Assembly (NCBI GenBank): GCA_947624715.1
Contig: CANQLO010000011.1
Location: forward strand, 1 to 42,953
Source: an uncultured Clostridia bacterium
Lineage (GTDB): Bacteria > Bacillota_A > Clostridia > TANB77 > CAG-508
DNA: 42,953 bases
Direction of reading: 5' to 3'
The notes beneath the pieces were generated by a model that did no database searches, was not told the origin of the DNA, and worked only from the letters and a program-made list of their open reading frames with translations. A program made the translations under genes and the position numbers. This document shows positions 8,278 through 17,401 of this stretch, one piece after another. Numbering within the stretch: the stretch's first letter is position 1; the number at the start of each line of letters is the position of its first letter.

Positions 8278-10530
8278 ATGCCAAATAAAAAAGTAGTTCC
8301 AATAACTAAAAATAAAAAAAACATAATAAAAGTATCAGGAAAAAAATTGATACTTTTATTAGTTGTATTTGTGTTGTTTTTTACAATTTTAGTAGGAAGA
8401 ATTGGGTATATACAATTTATACAAGGAGCATGGTTAAAGCAAAGAGAATATAGACAATCTACATCTAATACAGTAATAAGTGCAAAAAGAGGAACTATTT
8501 ATGATGCAAATGGAAATGCGTTAGCAATAAGTGCTGCTGTTGATACAGTATCAGTAAATCCACAATATATAAATGTAAAAAAGGATGGAGTTACTGATGA
8601 ATATGAAACAACAAAATTAAAGGAAAAAATGGCGAGAGCATTTGCAGACATTTTTGAATTAAACTATGATGAAGTGTACACAAAATTAACAAGTACAAGA
8701 AGTGTAGAAACAATAGTATCTAAAGTAGAAACTGATAAAGTAAAAGTACTACAAGAATGGCTTGAAGACAATAAAGCAACAGCAGGAGTAAATATAGATG
8801 AAGACACAAAAAGATACTACCCATATGATAATCTAGCATCTAATTTAATAGGCGTATGTGGTACAAGCAATCAAGGACTAGATGGAATAGAACTTAGTTA
8901 TGATAGTATTTTAAAAGGAACAAATGGAAAGCTAACTACAGCAATATCAGTAACACAAGATGCAATACCAGACCAAAATGAGAAATACATTGCACCCGAA
9001 AATGGAAGTAATATTTATTTAACAATAGACTCAAATATTCAATCAATAGTTGAAAAGTATCTAAAACAAGCAGTTGAAGAAAATAAATGTAGCAGGGGCG
9101 GGAATGCTATAATAATGAATCCAGAAAATGGTGAAATTTTAGCTATGGCTACATATCCAGACTATAACTTAAATGACCCTTATGTACCAAATTCTACAAT
9201 TTCAGAAGGTTGGGACGAACTTTCAGGACAAGAACAAACAGATAGAATATACACTATGTGGAGAAATAGGGCAGTTTTAGACGGATATGAACCAGGCTCA
9301 ACATTTAAAATAATAACAGCATCAATTGCATTAGAAGAGAATCTTGTAGAAACAGACCATGCAGGAGATTTTTATTGTAGTGGTATACAGAATGTCGCAG
9401 GAATAGATATACGCTGTACTGCATCATCAGGTCATGGAAGTCAAACTTTAAGAAAAGCTATAGAAAACTCTTGTAATCCAGCCCTAATACAATTAGGACA
9501 AAAAGTTGGAGCAAGTACATTTTATAAATATTTAAAAGCTTATGGATTTTTTGACAAAACAGGTATTGATCTTCCAAGTGAAGCTGAAAGCTCATTTTGG
9601 AGTGAATCAAATGTAGGACCAGTTGAACTTGCAACAATGTCGTTTGGACAAAGATTTACAATTACTCCAATGCAATTAGTAAAGGCTGTAAGCGCAATAG
9701 TAAATGATGGAGTGTTAGTAACACCACATGTTGTTAAGCAAATAGAAAATCCTGACACAGGAACAATAAAGACAATTGAAACTAATGAAGAAAGACAAGT
9801 AATTTCAGCAGAAACATCTCAAAAAATGAGATCTATAATGCAATCAGTTGTAGAAGATGGTGGAGGAAGTCATGCAAAAGTTGTAGGATATACAATAGGA
9901 GGAAAAACAGGAACATCAGAACCTGATCCTAATCACCCTGAAAATGGTTATGTTGCATCTTTTATAGCAGTAGCACCAGTAGAAAATGCAAAATTGGTAA
10001 CATTGGTTACACTATATGGACCTCAAGGAAAAAGCTATTATGGTGGAACAATTACAGCACCAGTTGTATCACAAATGCTATCAGAAATTTTACCATATTT
10101 AGATATTCCAGCTAATGGTGAAAATGGAGGAACAACTGAAAAACTAATTACAGTGCCAAATGTAACAAATAAAACATTATCAGAAGCTCAAAGAATAATA
10201 AGTGAAGCAGGGCTAGAATATAGCTATGTAGGAGATCTAGAAGAAATAGTATCTGAGCAACTTCCAAAAGCCGGAACACAGCTTCCAACAGGAGGAGTAA
10301 TTAAATTATATACAAAAGGTAATGATGAAAGAGTATCACAAACAGTACCAGATCTTAAAGGTGTAAGCTATGCTCAAGCAAAGATAATGTTAAGAGCAAA
10401 AAATTTGAATATATCAAGTAAAGGAAGCGGAATAGTAGTAGCACAAGATCCGATATTTGGAACATCAGTTGATGAAGGAACAGTTATAAATGTAACATTA
10501 CAAGAACAGATAACTCAGGGACAGCACTAA
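8278..10530 (+). CDS. Class B penicillin-binding protein with two PASTA domains (SpoVD/FtsI-like)
   Basis: Peptidoglycan transpeptidase, anchored by one N-terminal membrane segment (about residues 22-46). A PBP dimerisation domain (about 60-230) is followed by the transpeptidase domain with all three active-site motifs: S341-T-F-K344, S398-C-N400 and K543-T-G-T546. Two PASTA repeats close the protein (from about 622, VPNVTNKTLSEA, and about 685, VPDLKGVSYAQA). Class B PBPs with C-terminal PASTA in Bacillota are either the division enzyme PbpB/FtsI or the spore-cortex enzyme SpoVD. Sequence alone does not separate these, and it lies next to ftsH rather than mraY/murE. Arginine is read from CGC at 9412 in this gene. 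Confidence 0.9.
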   Translation: MPNKKVVPITKNKKNIIKVSGKKLILLLVVFVLFFTILVGRIGYIQFIQGAWLKQREYRQSTSNTVISAKRGTIYDANGNALAISAAVDTVSVNPQYINVKKDGVTDEYETTKLKEKMARAFADIFELNYDEVYTKLTSTRSVETIVSKVETDKVKVLQEWLEDNKATAGVNIDEDTKRYYPYDNLASNLIGVCGTSNQGLDGIELSYDSILKGTNGKLTTAISVTQDAIPDQNEKYIAPENGSNIYLTIDSNIQSIVEKYLKQAVEENKCSRGGNAIIMNPENGEILAMATYPDYNLNDPYVPNSTISEGWDELSGQEQTDRIYTMWRNRAVLDGYEPGSTFKIITASIALEENLVETDHAGDFYCSGIQNVAGIDIRCTASSGHGSQTLRKAIENSCNPALIQLGQKVGASTFYKYLKAYGFFDKTGIDLPSEAESSFWSESNVGPVELATMSFGQRFTITPMQLVKAVSAIVNDGVLVTPHVVKQIENPDTGTIKTIETNEERQVISAETSQKMRSIMQSVVEDGGGSHAKVVGYTIGGKTGTSEPDPNHPENGYVASFIAVAPVENAKLVTLVTLYGPQGKSYYGGTITAPVVSQMLSEILPYLDIPANGENGGTTEKLITVPNVTNKTLSEAQRIISEAGLEYSYVGDLEEIVSEQLPKAGTQLPTGGVIKLYTKGNDERVSQTVPDLKGVSYAQAKIMLRAKNLNISSKGSGIVVAQDPIFGTSVDEGTVINVTLQEQITQGQH

Positions 10531-10551
10531 ATACATAAAAGGTGGAAATTT

Positions 10552-11355
10552 ATGAACACATATCAAGAAACAAAATATATAATGAATAAATATAATGTAA
10601 ATCCTAATAAAAAACTTGGACAAAATTTTTTAATAGATGAACAAGCTTTAAATAAAATTGCAGAAGATGTAAAAGAAGAAGATACCATCATTGAAATAGG
10701 ACCAGGGTTAGGAACACTTACTAAAATTTTGTTAGATAAAGCCAAAAAAGTAATTGTAGTTGAATTAGACAAGAAAATGTGTGAAATATTAAAATCAAGA
10801 TTTATAGCATATAATAATATAGAAATTATAAATGAAGATATATTAAAATTAGACATAGATAAATTGGCTTCTCAAGCTAAGGTTGTCGCTAATTTGCCAT
10901 ATTACATAACAACATCAATAATTACTAAGTTATTAAAAACAAATATAAAAGATATTACTATATTAATACAAAAAGAGGTTGCAGAAAGAATATGTAGCAA
11001 GCCGGGAGAAAAGCAAGCAGGAGCAATAACATATTTTGTTAATTATTATGCAGATAGTAAAATTATAGGAGATGTATCAAAAGAAAGCTTTATACCAAAT
11101 CCAAAAGTAGAATCTAGCATAGTAAAATTGACAAAGTTAGACAAGCCAAGAGTTGAAGTGAATAATGAAGATTTGTTCTTTAAAATAATAAAAGAAAATT
11201 TTACAAAAAGAAGGAAAACAATTTTAAATTCTCTATCTACAATAATTGATAAAGAAAGATTAAAAGAAGTTTTAAAGCAACTAAATTTAAATGAAAATAC
11301 AAGAGGAGAAGAACTTACAATCAAGCAATATGCTGATATAACAAACATGATATGA
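10552..11355 (+). CDS. rsmA: 16S rRNA dimethyladenosine transferase (KsgA)
   Basis: Methylates two adjacent adenosines in helix 45 of 16S rRNA, using S-adenosylmethionine. At 267 residues it is the normal length. The signature blocks are KKLGQNFLID, the SAM-binding EIGPGLGTLT, VVELDKKM, and the catalytic NLPYYITT. The C-terminal helical domain follows (FTKRRKTILNSL). AAGGTGG lies 7-13 nt before ATG 10552, and the gene is 21 nt downstream of the PBP, so the two are probably cotranscribed. Confidence 0.97.
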   Translation: MNTYQETKYIMNKYNVNPNKKLGQNFLIDEQALNKIAEDVKEEDTIIEIGPGLGTLTKILLDKAKKVIVVELDKKMCEILKSRFIAYNNIEIINEDILKLDIDKLASQAKVVANLPYYITTSIITKLLKTNIKDITILIQKEVAERICSKPGEKQAGAITYFVNYYADSKIIGDVSKESFIPNPKVESSIVKLTKLDKPRVEVNNEDLFFKIIKENFTKRRKTILNSLSTIIDKERLKEVLKQLNLNENTRGEELTIKQYADITNMI

Positions 11356-11376
11356 AAAGTTTTAAAGAAAGGAGTT

Positions 11377-11398
11377 TCGTATAATTTTTATTATACGA
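11377..11398 (+). promoter_or_regulatory. Hairpin between Shine-Dalgarno and start codon of the sortase gene
   Basis: A perfect 9-bp stem (TCGTATAAT at 11377-11385, ATTATACGA at 11390-11398, loop TTTT) separates the strong SD AAAGGAG (11368-11374) from ATG 11408. The linear gap is 33 nt. Folding the hairpin leaves 11 unpaired nt, a normal spacing. This suggests that the hairpin decides whether the start is used. Confidence 0.6.
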
Positions 11399-11407
11399 TA
11401 AAAGATT

Positions 11408-12136
11408 ATGAATCAGATACTTATATCACAAAAAATATATGTGACAAAAGAAATGAAAAGAAAACAAAAAATATATAAAACTTTGTATATAATATCTGTT
11501 ATTATAGTAGTTATTCTTTCTTTGTACTACATTATTTCTGAAAGAAATAAAGCAATTCAAGAAGGGTATTCATATGAGATAATGCAACAGATAAGTAGTG
11601 ACGATAATACTATTGTTGAAGAACATACGATAGTTGTTGCATTAGATGATAATTCAGATGATTCACAAGTTGTTCCAATTCAAGAGCCAGAAGAAACACC
11701 AGAAGAGCAACCACAAGCAAGAGAAATAACAGCAAGCAATGGTCAAATATATGAAATAGAGGGAACACTTAGTATACCATCAATAGGAATTAGTTACCCA
11801 ATACTAACAGATCAAAATGAACAATTATTAAAAATATCACTATGTAAATATTGGGGACCAAGCCCAAATGAGCCGGGTAATTATTGTGTAGTAGGTCATA
11901 ATTATGCAAGTGGAAAAATGTTTGGAAAGTTGTCACAAGTTAGCATAGGAGATACAGTTACATTAAAAGACTTATCTGGAAGAGTAGTAACATATTCTGT
12001 ATATAACAAATATCCAGTAGAACCAACTGATGTAAGTTGTACTAGCCAGCTAACTAATGGAAATAGAGAGCTAACCTTAATTACTTGTACTGATTATGGA
12101 AAAAGAAGATTAGTTGTAAAGGCAAGAGAATTATAA
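11408..12136 (+). CDS. Sortase (transpeptidase), class uncertain
   Basis: Membrane-anchored cysteine transpeptidase that would attach surface proteins to the wall or to each other. A lysine-rich N-terminus (1-22) precedes one membrane segment (about 23-42). A Glu/Pro-rich stalk (about 75-110) follows, then the sortase domain from about 118 (EGTLSIPSIGISYPIL). The catalytic set is H164 in VVGHNYASG, C227 in LTLITCTDYG and R234 in KRRLVVKAR. It is not the class B type found at 41701. The start at 11408 is supported by the hairpin-bridged SD; a weaker in-frame ATG lies at 11453. It follows rsmA by 52 nt and is closed by a strong terminator. Confidence 0.88.
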   Translation: MNQILISQKIYVTKEMKRKQKIYKTLYIISVIIVVILSLYYIISERNKAIQEGYSYEIMQQISSDDNTIVEEHTIVVALDDNSDDSQVVPIQEPEETPEEQPQAREITASNGQIYEIEGTLSIPSIGISYPILTDQNEQLLKISLCKYWGPSPNEPGNYCVVGHNYASGKMFGKLSQVSIGDTVTLKDLSGRVVTYSVYNKYPVEPTDVSCTSQLTNGNRELTLITCTDYGKRRLVVKAREL

Positions 12137-12207
12137 TAAAAAATATTGTAATTATCTGTGACTTGTTGTTGAGATATATTAAGATAATTTTTAATAAAAA
12201 AATAGAT

Positions 12208-12254
12208 AAAAAAAGAGTATTTGAAAAAATCATTTTTTCAAAATACTCTTTTTT
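12208..12254 (+). terminator. Rho-independent terminator after the sortase gene
   Basis: A long stem pairs AAAAAAGAGTATTTGAAAAAA with TTTTTTCAAAATACTCTTTT across a 3-nt loop with a single bulged base. T and A tracts lie at the two ends, so it may work in both directions. Confidence 0.9.
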
Positions 12255-12575
12255 AATGAAAATGTATAAATGTAAACAAAAAGAAATATTTCATTAAAAA
12301 AAACGCAAAACGGTATAAATTAAAGGAAAAAACAAAAATAGTAACATAATTCAACAAAAAATAAACATCTAAAAATCACACTAAAACCAGTACTTTGAAT
12401 AGGAAATAAACATAAAATATAAACATAGATGATTTCAAAAAAAATGTTGACTTTTAAAGATTTTTTATTGTAATATAAAAATGCAAGAACAAAAAAAACA
12501 AATCACATAAAAAATTAAAAAAATAAAAAAATCATTTTTTAAAAAAGTTAAAAAAATAACTAGAAGGGGTACAAT
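12255..12575 (+). other. A-rich leader region upstream of nrdD, no gene seen
   Basis: About 320 bases of extremely A-rich sequence with no credible reading frame. The only structure I can support is the promoter at 12447-12476. I looked for NrdR boxes and saw no convincing match. Confidence 0.6.
12447..12476 (+). promoter_or_regulatory. Promoter for nrdDG
   Basis: TTGACT at 12447-12452 and TAATAT at 12471-12476 with an 18-bp spacer, about 100 nt upstream of the nrdD start. Confidence 0.6.
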
Positions 12576-14702
12576 ATGAAAGTAGTAAAAAGAGATGAAA
12601 GAATTGTTGATTATGATAGGGCAAAAATCTCAAAAGCAATTGAAAAAGCCAATACAGAGGTAAAACCAAAGGACAGAGCAAGTAAAGAACAAATTAAAGA
12701 AATAATTAATTACATAGAAGACCTAGGCAAAAAAAGAATGCTTGTTGAAGATATCCAAGACATAATAGAAGAAAAATTAATGGAATTTGGTAAGTTTGAA
12801 TTAGCAAAAAGATATATAGTATATCGTTATAATAGAGCATTAGTAAGAAAACAAAATACAACTGATGAATCTATATTAAAATTAATAAAAGACCAAAATA
12901 AAGAATTAGCAGAAGAAAATTCAAATAAAAACACCAGACTAGCATCAACTCAAAGAGATTATATTGCTGGAGAAGTATCAAGAGACTTAACTAGAAGAGT
13001 ACTACTTCCTGAAAAAATCACTAAGGCAGACAAAGATGGAGTTTTACACTTTCATGATGCAGATTACTTTATTCAACCAATATTTAATTGCTGTTTGATT
13101 AACATAGGAGATATGTTAGATAATGGAACAGTAATGAACGGAAAAATGATTGAAAGCCCAAAAAGTTTCCAAGTTGCATGTACTGTTGCAACACAAATAA
13201 TAGCTGCTGTTGCAAGTAATCAATACGGAGGACAATCTGTAGACTTAATACATCTTGGAAAATATTTAAGAAAAAGTCATGACAAATACAAAAATAAATT
13301 AGAAAAGAAATATAAAAACAAATTATCTAAAGAAGTTATAGAAGATTTAGTAGAAGATAACGTAAGAAGCGAGTTAAAAGCAGGAGTTCAAACAATTCAA
13401 TATCAGATAAATACATTAATGACAACAAATGGACAATCTCCTTTCGTAACATTATTTTTACATCTAGAAAAAGATGATCCTTATATAAAAGAAAATGCAA
13501 TGATTATTGAAGAAGTAATTAAACAAAGATATGAAGGAATAAAAAATGAAGCAGGAGTATATGTAACCCCAGCATTCCCAAAATTAGTTTATGTATTAGA
13601 TGAGTTCAATAATCTATCTGGAGGGGAATATGATTATTTAACAGAACTTGCAGTAAAATGTTCTGCAAAAAGAATGTATCCAGATTATATTTCAGCAAAG
13701 AAAATGCGTGAAAATTATGAAGGAAACGTGTTCAGTCCTATGGGATGTAGAAGTTTCTTATCTCCTTGGAAAGATGAAAATGGAAACTATAAGTTTGAAG
13801 GAAGATTTAATCAAGGTGTTGTAAGTATAAACTTACCACAAGTTGCAATAGTTGCAGACGGTGATATGGATAAATTCTGGAAAGAATTAGATGAGAGACT
13901 AGAACTATGTAAAGAAGCTCTAATGTGTAGACATAAAGCATTACTTGGAACAAAAACATATACAAGCCCAATACACTGGGAATATGGAGCAATTGCAAGA
14001 TTAAAAAAAGGTGAAACAATAGATAAATTACTATATGGTGGATATTCAACTATTTCACTAGGATATATAGGAATATATGAAATGACAAAACTAATGACAG
14101 GAGAATCTCATACGACTGAAAAGGGGCATGATTTTGCATTAAAAGTTATGAAACACTTAAAAGAAACAGTAGCACGCTGGAAGGAAGAAACAAACATTGG
14201 ATTTGCATTATACGGAACACCAGCAGAAAGTCTATGCTATAAATTTGCAAGAATAGATAAAGAGAAATTTGGTACAATTAAAGATGTTACTGACAAGGGA
14301 TATTATACAAACTCATACCATGTAGATGTTAGAGAAAAAATAGATGCATTTGAAAAATTAAAATTTGAAAGTGAATTTCAAAAATTATCAACAGGAGGTG
14401 CAATATCTTATATCGAAGTACCAAATATGCAAAATAACCTAGAAGCACTAAAAAGTGTAGTAAGATTTATATATGATAACATTCAATATGCAGAGTTTAA
14501 CACTAAATCAGATTATTGCCATATATGTGGATTTGATGGAGAAATAAAAATAAACGAAAATGATGAATGGGAGTGTCCAAACTGTGGAAACAAGGATCAT
14601 ACCAGAATGACAGTTGTAAGACGTACTTGTGGTTACTTAGGAGAAAACTTCTGGAATGTTGGAAAAACAAAAGAAATAAAACAGAGAGTATTGCATTTGT
14701 AA
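12576..14702 (+). CDS. nrdD: Anaerobic ribonucleoside-triphosphate reductase, large subunit
   Basis: Oxygen-sensitive class III reductase that makes dNTPs through a glycyl radical. The product is 708 residues. It has an N-terminal ATP-cone (1-about 95, KVVKRDERIVDYDRAKIS), the barrel domain (for example GGQSVDLIHLGKYLR) and MGCRSFLSPW with the conserved active-site cysteine. A C-terminal zinc site is formed by C648, C651, C667 and C670. The radical site is RRTCGYLG with G686. AGAAGGGG precedes ATG 12576. It is followed 30 nt later by its activase NrdG, the usual operon. Confidence 0.97.
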   Translation: MKVVKRDERIVDYDRAKISKAIEKANTEVKPKDRASKEQIKEIINYIEDLGKKRMLVEDIQDIIEEKLMEFGKFELAKRYIVYRYNRALVRKQNTTDESILKLIKDQNKELAEENSNKNTRLASTQRDYIAGEVSRDLTRRVLLPEKITKADKDGVLHFHDADYFIQPIFNCCLINIGDMLDNGTVMNGKMIESPKSFQVACTVATQIIAAVASNQYGGQSVDLIHLGKYLRKSHDKYKNKLEKKYKNKLSKEVIEDLVEDNVRSELKAGVQTIQYQINTLMTTNGQSPFVTLFLHLEKDDPYIKENAMIIEEVIKQRYEGIKNEAGVYVTPAFPKLVYVLDEFNNLSGGEYDYLTELAVKCSAKRMYPDYISAKKMRENYEGNVFSPMGCRSFLSPWKDENGNYKFEGRFNQGVVSINLPQVAIVADGDMDKFWKELDERLELCKEALMCRHKALLGTKTYTSPIHWEYGAIARLKKGETIDKLLYGGYSTISLGYIGIYEMTKLMTGESHTTEKGHDFALKVMKHLKETVARWKEETNIGFALYGTPAESLCYKFARIDKEKFGTIKDVTDKGYYTNSYHVDVREKIDAFEKLKFESEFQKLSTGGAISYIEVPNMQNNLEALKSVVRFIYDNIQYAEFNTKSDYCHICGFDGEIKINENDEWECPNCGNKDHTRMTVVRRTCGYLGENFWNVGKTKEIKQRVLHL

Positions 14703-14732
14703 TAAAATAGTTTGAAAGGAATATATAATTCA

Positions 14733-15281
14733 ATGAATTACGCAGATATAAAAAGAATTGATGTAGCTAATGGAGAAGGTGTTAGAGTATCAGTTTTTGT
14801 AAGTGGTTGTCACCATCATTGCAAAGGATGTTTCAACCAATGTGCATGGGACTTTAATTATGGAAATGAATTTACACAAGAAAAAAGAGAACAAGTTGTT
14901 AAATTTTTGGACCATGATTACATAAAAGGGCTAAGCTTGCTTGGTGGAGAACCACTAGAGCCAGTAAATCAAGAAGGATTGCTACCACTAGTCAAGGAAG
15001 TGAAAGAAAAGTTTCCAAATAAAACAATATGGTGCTATACTGGATATGATTTAGAAAAAGATATAATAGAGGATATGGCTAAAAACAATCCAACAACGAA
15101 AGAATTACTAAAATATATAGATGTTGTGGTAGACGGAAAATTTGAAGAGAATTTAAAAAGTCCAAAGTTAAGATTTAGAGGATCTGCAAATCAAAGAATA
15201 CTAGATGTACAAGAAACAATCAAAGAGCATAAACCAGTAACAATTCCAAGATTGTATGAAGCAGAACCAGTAAATATATAA
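14733..15281 (+). CDS. nrdG: Anaerobic ribonucleotide reductase activating protein
   Basis: Radical-SAM enzyme that installs the glycyl radical on NrdD. The cluster motif is SGCHHHCKGCFN (C-x3-C-x2-C), and the GGEP motif is present as LLGGEPLEP. I choose ATG 14733 (MNYADIKRIDV, 182 residues). GAAAGGA lies at 14714-14720, about 12 nt upstream, whereas the upstream in-frame TTG at 14712 overlaps that site. It is cotranscribed with nrdD and closed by a long hairpin terminator. Confidence 0.95.
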   Translation: MNYADIKRIDVANGEGVRVSVFVSGCHHHCKGCFNQCAWDFNYGNEFTQEKREQVVKFLDHDYIKGLSLLGGEPLEPVNQEGLLPLVKEVKEKFPNKTIWCYTGYDLEKDIIEDMAKNNPTTKELLKYIDVVVDGKFEENLKSPKLRFRGSANQRILDVQETIKEHKPVTIPRLYEAEPVNI

Positions 15282-15284
15282 AAA

Positions 15285-15329
15285 GTAAAAATATTGAAAT
15301 CAACACTTGACAATATTATGCAATATAAT
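15285..15329 (+). repeat. 45-bp direct repeat, copy 1 (damaged promoter copy)
   Basis: Identical over 45 bp to 15634-15678. It carries TTGACA at 15307-15312, but the sequence diverges before a proper -10 (CATCTT at the expected place). This copy looks like a partial duplication of the rpsU promoter placed just after nrdG. Confidence 0.8.
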
Positions 15330-15357
15330 CCCATCTTTAACAGCAAAAGAAAAAAAT

Positions 15358-15399
15358 AAGTCAGCATTTAGTTAATATAACTAAAATACAGACTTTTTT
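15358..15399 (+). terminator. Rho-independent terminator after nrdG
   Basis: Left arm AAGTCAGCATTTAGTTA (15358-15374), loop ATA, right arm TAACTAAATACAGACTT with two mismatches, then six T. The core TTAGTTA/TAACTAA is perfect. Confidence 0.85.
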
Positions 15400-15633
15400 G
15401 AAAAAAATTGAATTGTGGTATGTAATATATTTTACATAAGAAATTCTTCAAAATATCTTATTTATAATACATATAGCAAATTATATAAAAGGTCAATAGT
15501 AGTTTTCAAAATGTAATAAAGATGTAAAGTACGTGCTACAATATACCACAAAATAAAAATGATAATTTGACAAAAAAATTAAGCATTTTTAATGTTTACA
15601 TAGATTTTTCTTATTTTCAACTGTTAAACTTCC
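15400..15633 (+). other. Intergenic region between nrdG and rpsU, no gene seen
   Basis: With the flanking repeats, the nrdG-rpsU gap is about 485 bases. Beyond the terminator, the 45-bp repeats and the promoter I see no reading frame or RNA gene. It is A/T-rich with no other convincing structure. Confidence 0.5.
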
Positions 15634-15678
15634 GTAAAAATATTGAAATCAACACTTGACAATATTATGCAATATAAT
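15634..15678 (+). repeat. 45-bp direct repeat, copy 2 (functional promoter copy)
   Basis: Identical to 15285-15329 and followed by ...GTATAATAATTA, so this copy supplies a complete promoter for rpsU. Confidence 0.8.
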
Positions 15679-15685
15679 GTATAAT
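15656..15685 (+). promoter_or_regulatory. Promoter for rpsU
   Basis: TTGACA at 15656-15661 and TATAAT at 15680-15685, with an 18-bp spacer. Confidence 0.8.
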
Positions 15686-15704
15686 AATTAAGTATTAAAA
15701 GAAA

Positions 15705-15721
15705 TTGGACAATATGTCCAA
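15705..15721. promoter_or_regulatory. Perfect inverted repeat in the rpsU leader
   Basis: TTGGACA-ATA-TGTCCAA lies just downstream of the predicted start of transcription and about 30 nt before the RBS. It could be a repressor operator or a small leader hairpin. Confidence 0.55.
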
Positions 15722-15766
15722 ATCCCACTATTTAAAGTTAAAGCATTGGAAGGAGGGGATGTAAAG

Positions 15767-15937
15767 ATGTCAGAGATTAAAGTTAATAATGGAAATATAG
15801 AAGATGCCTTAAAAAGATTTAAAAGACAATGCGCTAGAAATGGCGTATTACAAGAGGTACGCAAAAGAGAATGCTATGAAAAGCCAAGCATAAAAAGAAA
15901 GAAAAAATCAGAGGCAGCTAGAAAAAGAAAATTTTAA
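15767..15937 (+). CDS. rpsU: 30S ribosomal protein S21
   Basis: Small basic protein of the 30S platform near the anti-Shine-Dalgarno. The product is 56 residues. It begins [20 protein letters not shown] and ends in a lysine/arginine tail, typical of S21. ATG 15767 follows AGGAGGGG (15751-15758) by 8 nt; an earlier in-frame TTG at 15746 overlaps that site. Arginine is read from CGC at 15860. It is monocistronic, with its own promoter and a weak terminator. Confidence 0.95.
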   Translation: MSEIKVNNGNIEDALKRFKRQCARNGVLQEVRKRECYEKPSIKRKKKSEAARKRKF

Positions 15938-15944
15938 GAAAATA

Positions 15945-15975
15945 GGGGCGCTTTTAATAAGCGTCTTTATTTATA
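15945..15975 (+). terminator. Terminator after rpsU
   Basis: GGCGCTT (15947-15953) pairs with AAGCGTC (15959-15965), including one wobble, across a 5-nt loop. TTTATTTAT follows. The T tract is interrupted, so it may be leaky. Confidence 0.65.
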
Positions 15976-16159
15976 TTCAAATATTTTAATATAAAATTGA
16001 TAAAAAATAAAATAAAGAAATAAATAGAATAAAAAACAAAAAATTAAATAATAATAAAATTAGTGAGAAAATGTAAAAAGCAAAAAATAATTTTGCATTA
16101 TACAAAAAGCTAAATTATATAAAATTTATTTTAAACTTTTTATAAAAAGGGAGGAAAAA

Positions 16160-17350
16160 ATGGAAAGTAGCATAATAAAAACAAAAGGATTTAAAACAAA
16201 TCTATATGCAATATTTTTAACAGTTCCAATGAATAAACAAAATGTAACTTTTAACAGTTTAATACCGGCAATTTTAAGACGTGGAACAAATAAATATCAA
16301 AACCAATTAGAGATAAACAAGAAGCTTGAAGAAATGTATGGAGCAAGCTTTAATTGTGGTGTTGATAAAATGGGAGACTACCAAGTATTAAAATTTTATA
16401 TGGAAGTATTAAGTAACAAGTATTTACCTGAAAAGCAAAATGCCGTAGAGTTTTTAATAGATTTAGTATTTGATCCATTAGTTGAAAATGATGGATTTAA
16501 AAAAGAATATGTAGAGCAAGAAAAGGAAAATGTAAAAAAATTAATAGAAGCAAGAAAAGACAATAAAGTTAGATATGCATCAGATAGATGTATTGAAGAA
16601 ATGTTTGAGGGAGAAGCTTACGGATTATATAAATACGGAAAAATAGAGGACTTAGATAAAATAAATGAAAAAAATTTATATGAACGTTATCAACAAATTT
16701 TAAAAGAGGCAAGAATAGACTGTTTTAGTTGTGGTGAAGAAGTTGAGAAAATAGAACTACCAATAAAAAATGATAAAGAAAATCAGATAAATAATGAACT
16801 AGAAGAACATAAAATTAAAAACAAAGAAATTAAAGAAAAAATGGATATTTCACAAGGAAAATTGATAATTGGACTTAATACTCCAAAAAGTCCTAAAACC
16901 GTAATATCATTGTATAATACTGTTTTAGGAGGAGGAGCTAACTCTAAATTATTCCAAAATGTTAGGGAAAAAGAGAGTTTAGCTTATTCAGCTAGTTCAA
17001 CATATATAAGAAGAAAGAATGTAATATTTATAAAAACAGGTATAGATACAGCTAATTATAATAAGGCATTAGATGTAATAAAAAAGCAATTAGAAGAAAT
17101 GAAAAATGGAAATATAACTGATGATGAATTTAATTCAGCAAAACAATTAATAGTATCTTCTTTAAAATTAATTGCTGAGTCACAAGAAGATTTGATAACA
17201 TATTATTTTGATCAAAAATTATATGAAGAAAATTTATCACTAGACGAATACATTGCAAACATAGAAAAGGTTACTAAAGAAGAGGTTATAAATATATCAA
17301 AAGATATAACTTTAGATACTATTTACTTTTTACAAGGAGAAGAAAAATAA
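16160..17350 (+). CDS. M16-family peptidase-like protein, YfmF type (non-catalytic partner)
   Basis: Homolog of the M16 protein encoded beside YfmH in Bacillota, a pair annotated as associated with EF-P modification. The 396-residue sequence has the M16 fold signature (LEEMYGASFNCGVDKMGD; later GGGANSKLFQNVREKESLAYS, the typical second-half motif). It lacks an HxxEH zinc site, as expected for the inactive partner. It starts at ATG 16160 after GGGAGG with 6-nt spacing. The catalytic partner follows 51 nt later. The actual substrate is not known from sequence. Confidence 0.88.
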   Translation: MESSIIKTKGFKTNLYAIFLTVPMNKQNVTFNSLIPAILRRGTNKYQNQLEINKKLEEMYGASFNCGVDKMGDYQVLKFYMEVLSNKYLPEKQNAVEFLIDLVFDPLVENDGFKKEYVEQEKENVKKLIEARKDNKVRYASDRCIEEMFEGEAYGLYKYGKIEDLDKINEKNLYERYQQILKEARIDCFSCGEEVEKIELPIKNDKENQINNELEEHKIKNKEIKEKMDISQGKLIIGLNTPKSPKTVISLYNTVLGGGANSKLFQNVREKESLAYSASSTYIRRKNVIFIKTGIDTANYNKALDVIKKQLEEMKNGNITDDEFNSAKQLIVSSLKLIAESQEDLITYYFDQKLYEENLSLDEYIANIEKVTKEEVINISKDITLDTIYFLQGEEK

Positions 17351-17401
17351 CATTATATAAGAGACTAAAATGTTTTAAATTTTAACAAAGGGGTATAAAA
17401 G

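Noticed and set aside
12255..12575. NrdR boxes upstream of nrdD
   Set aside because: No pair of ACAC-ATAT-GTGT-like boxes could be found by eye.
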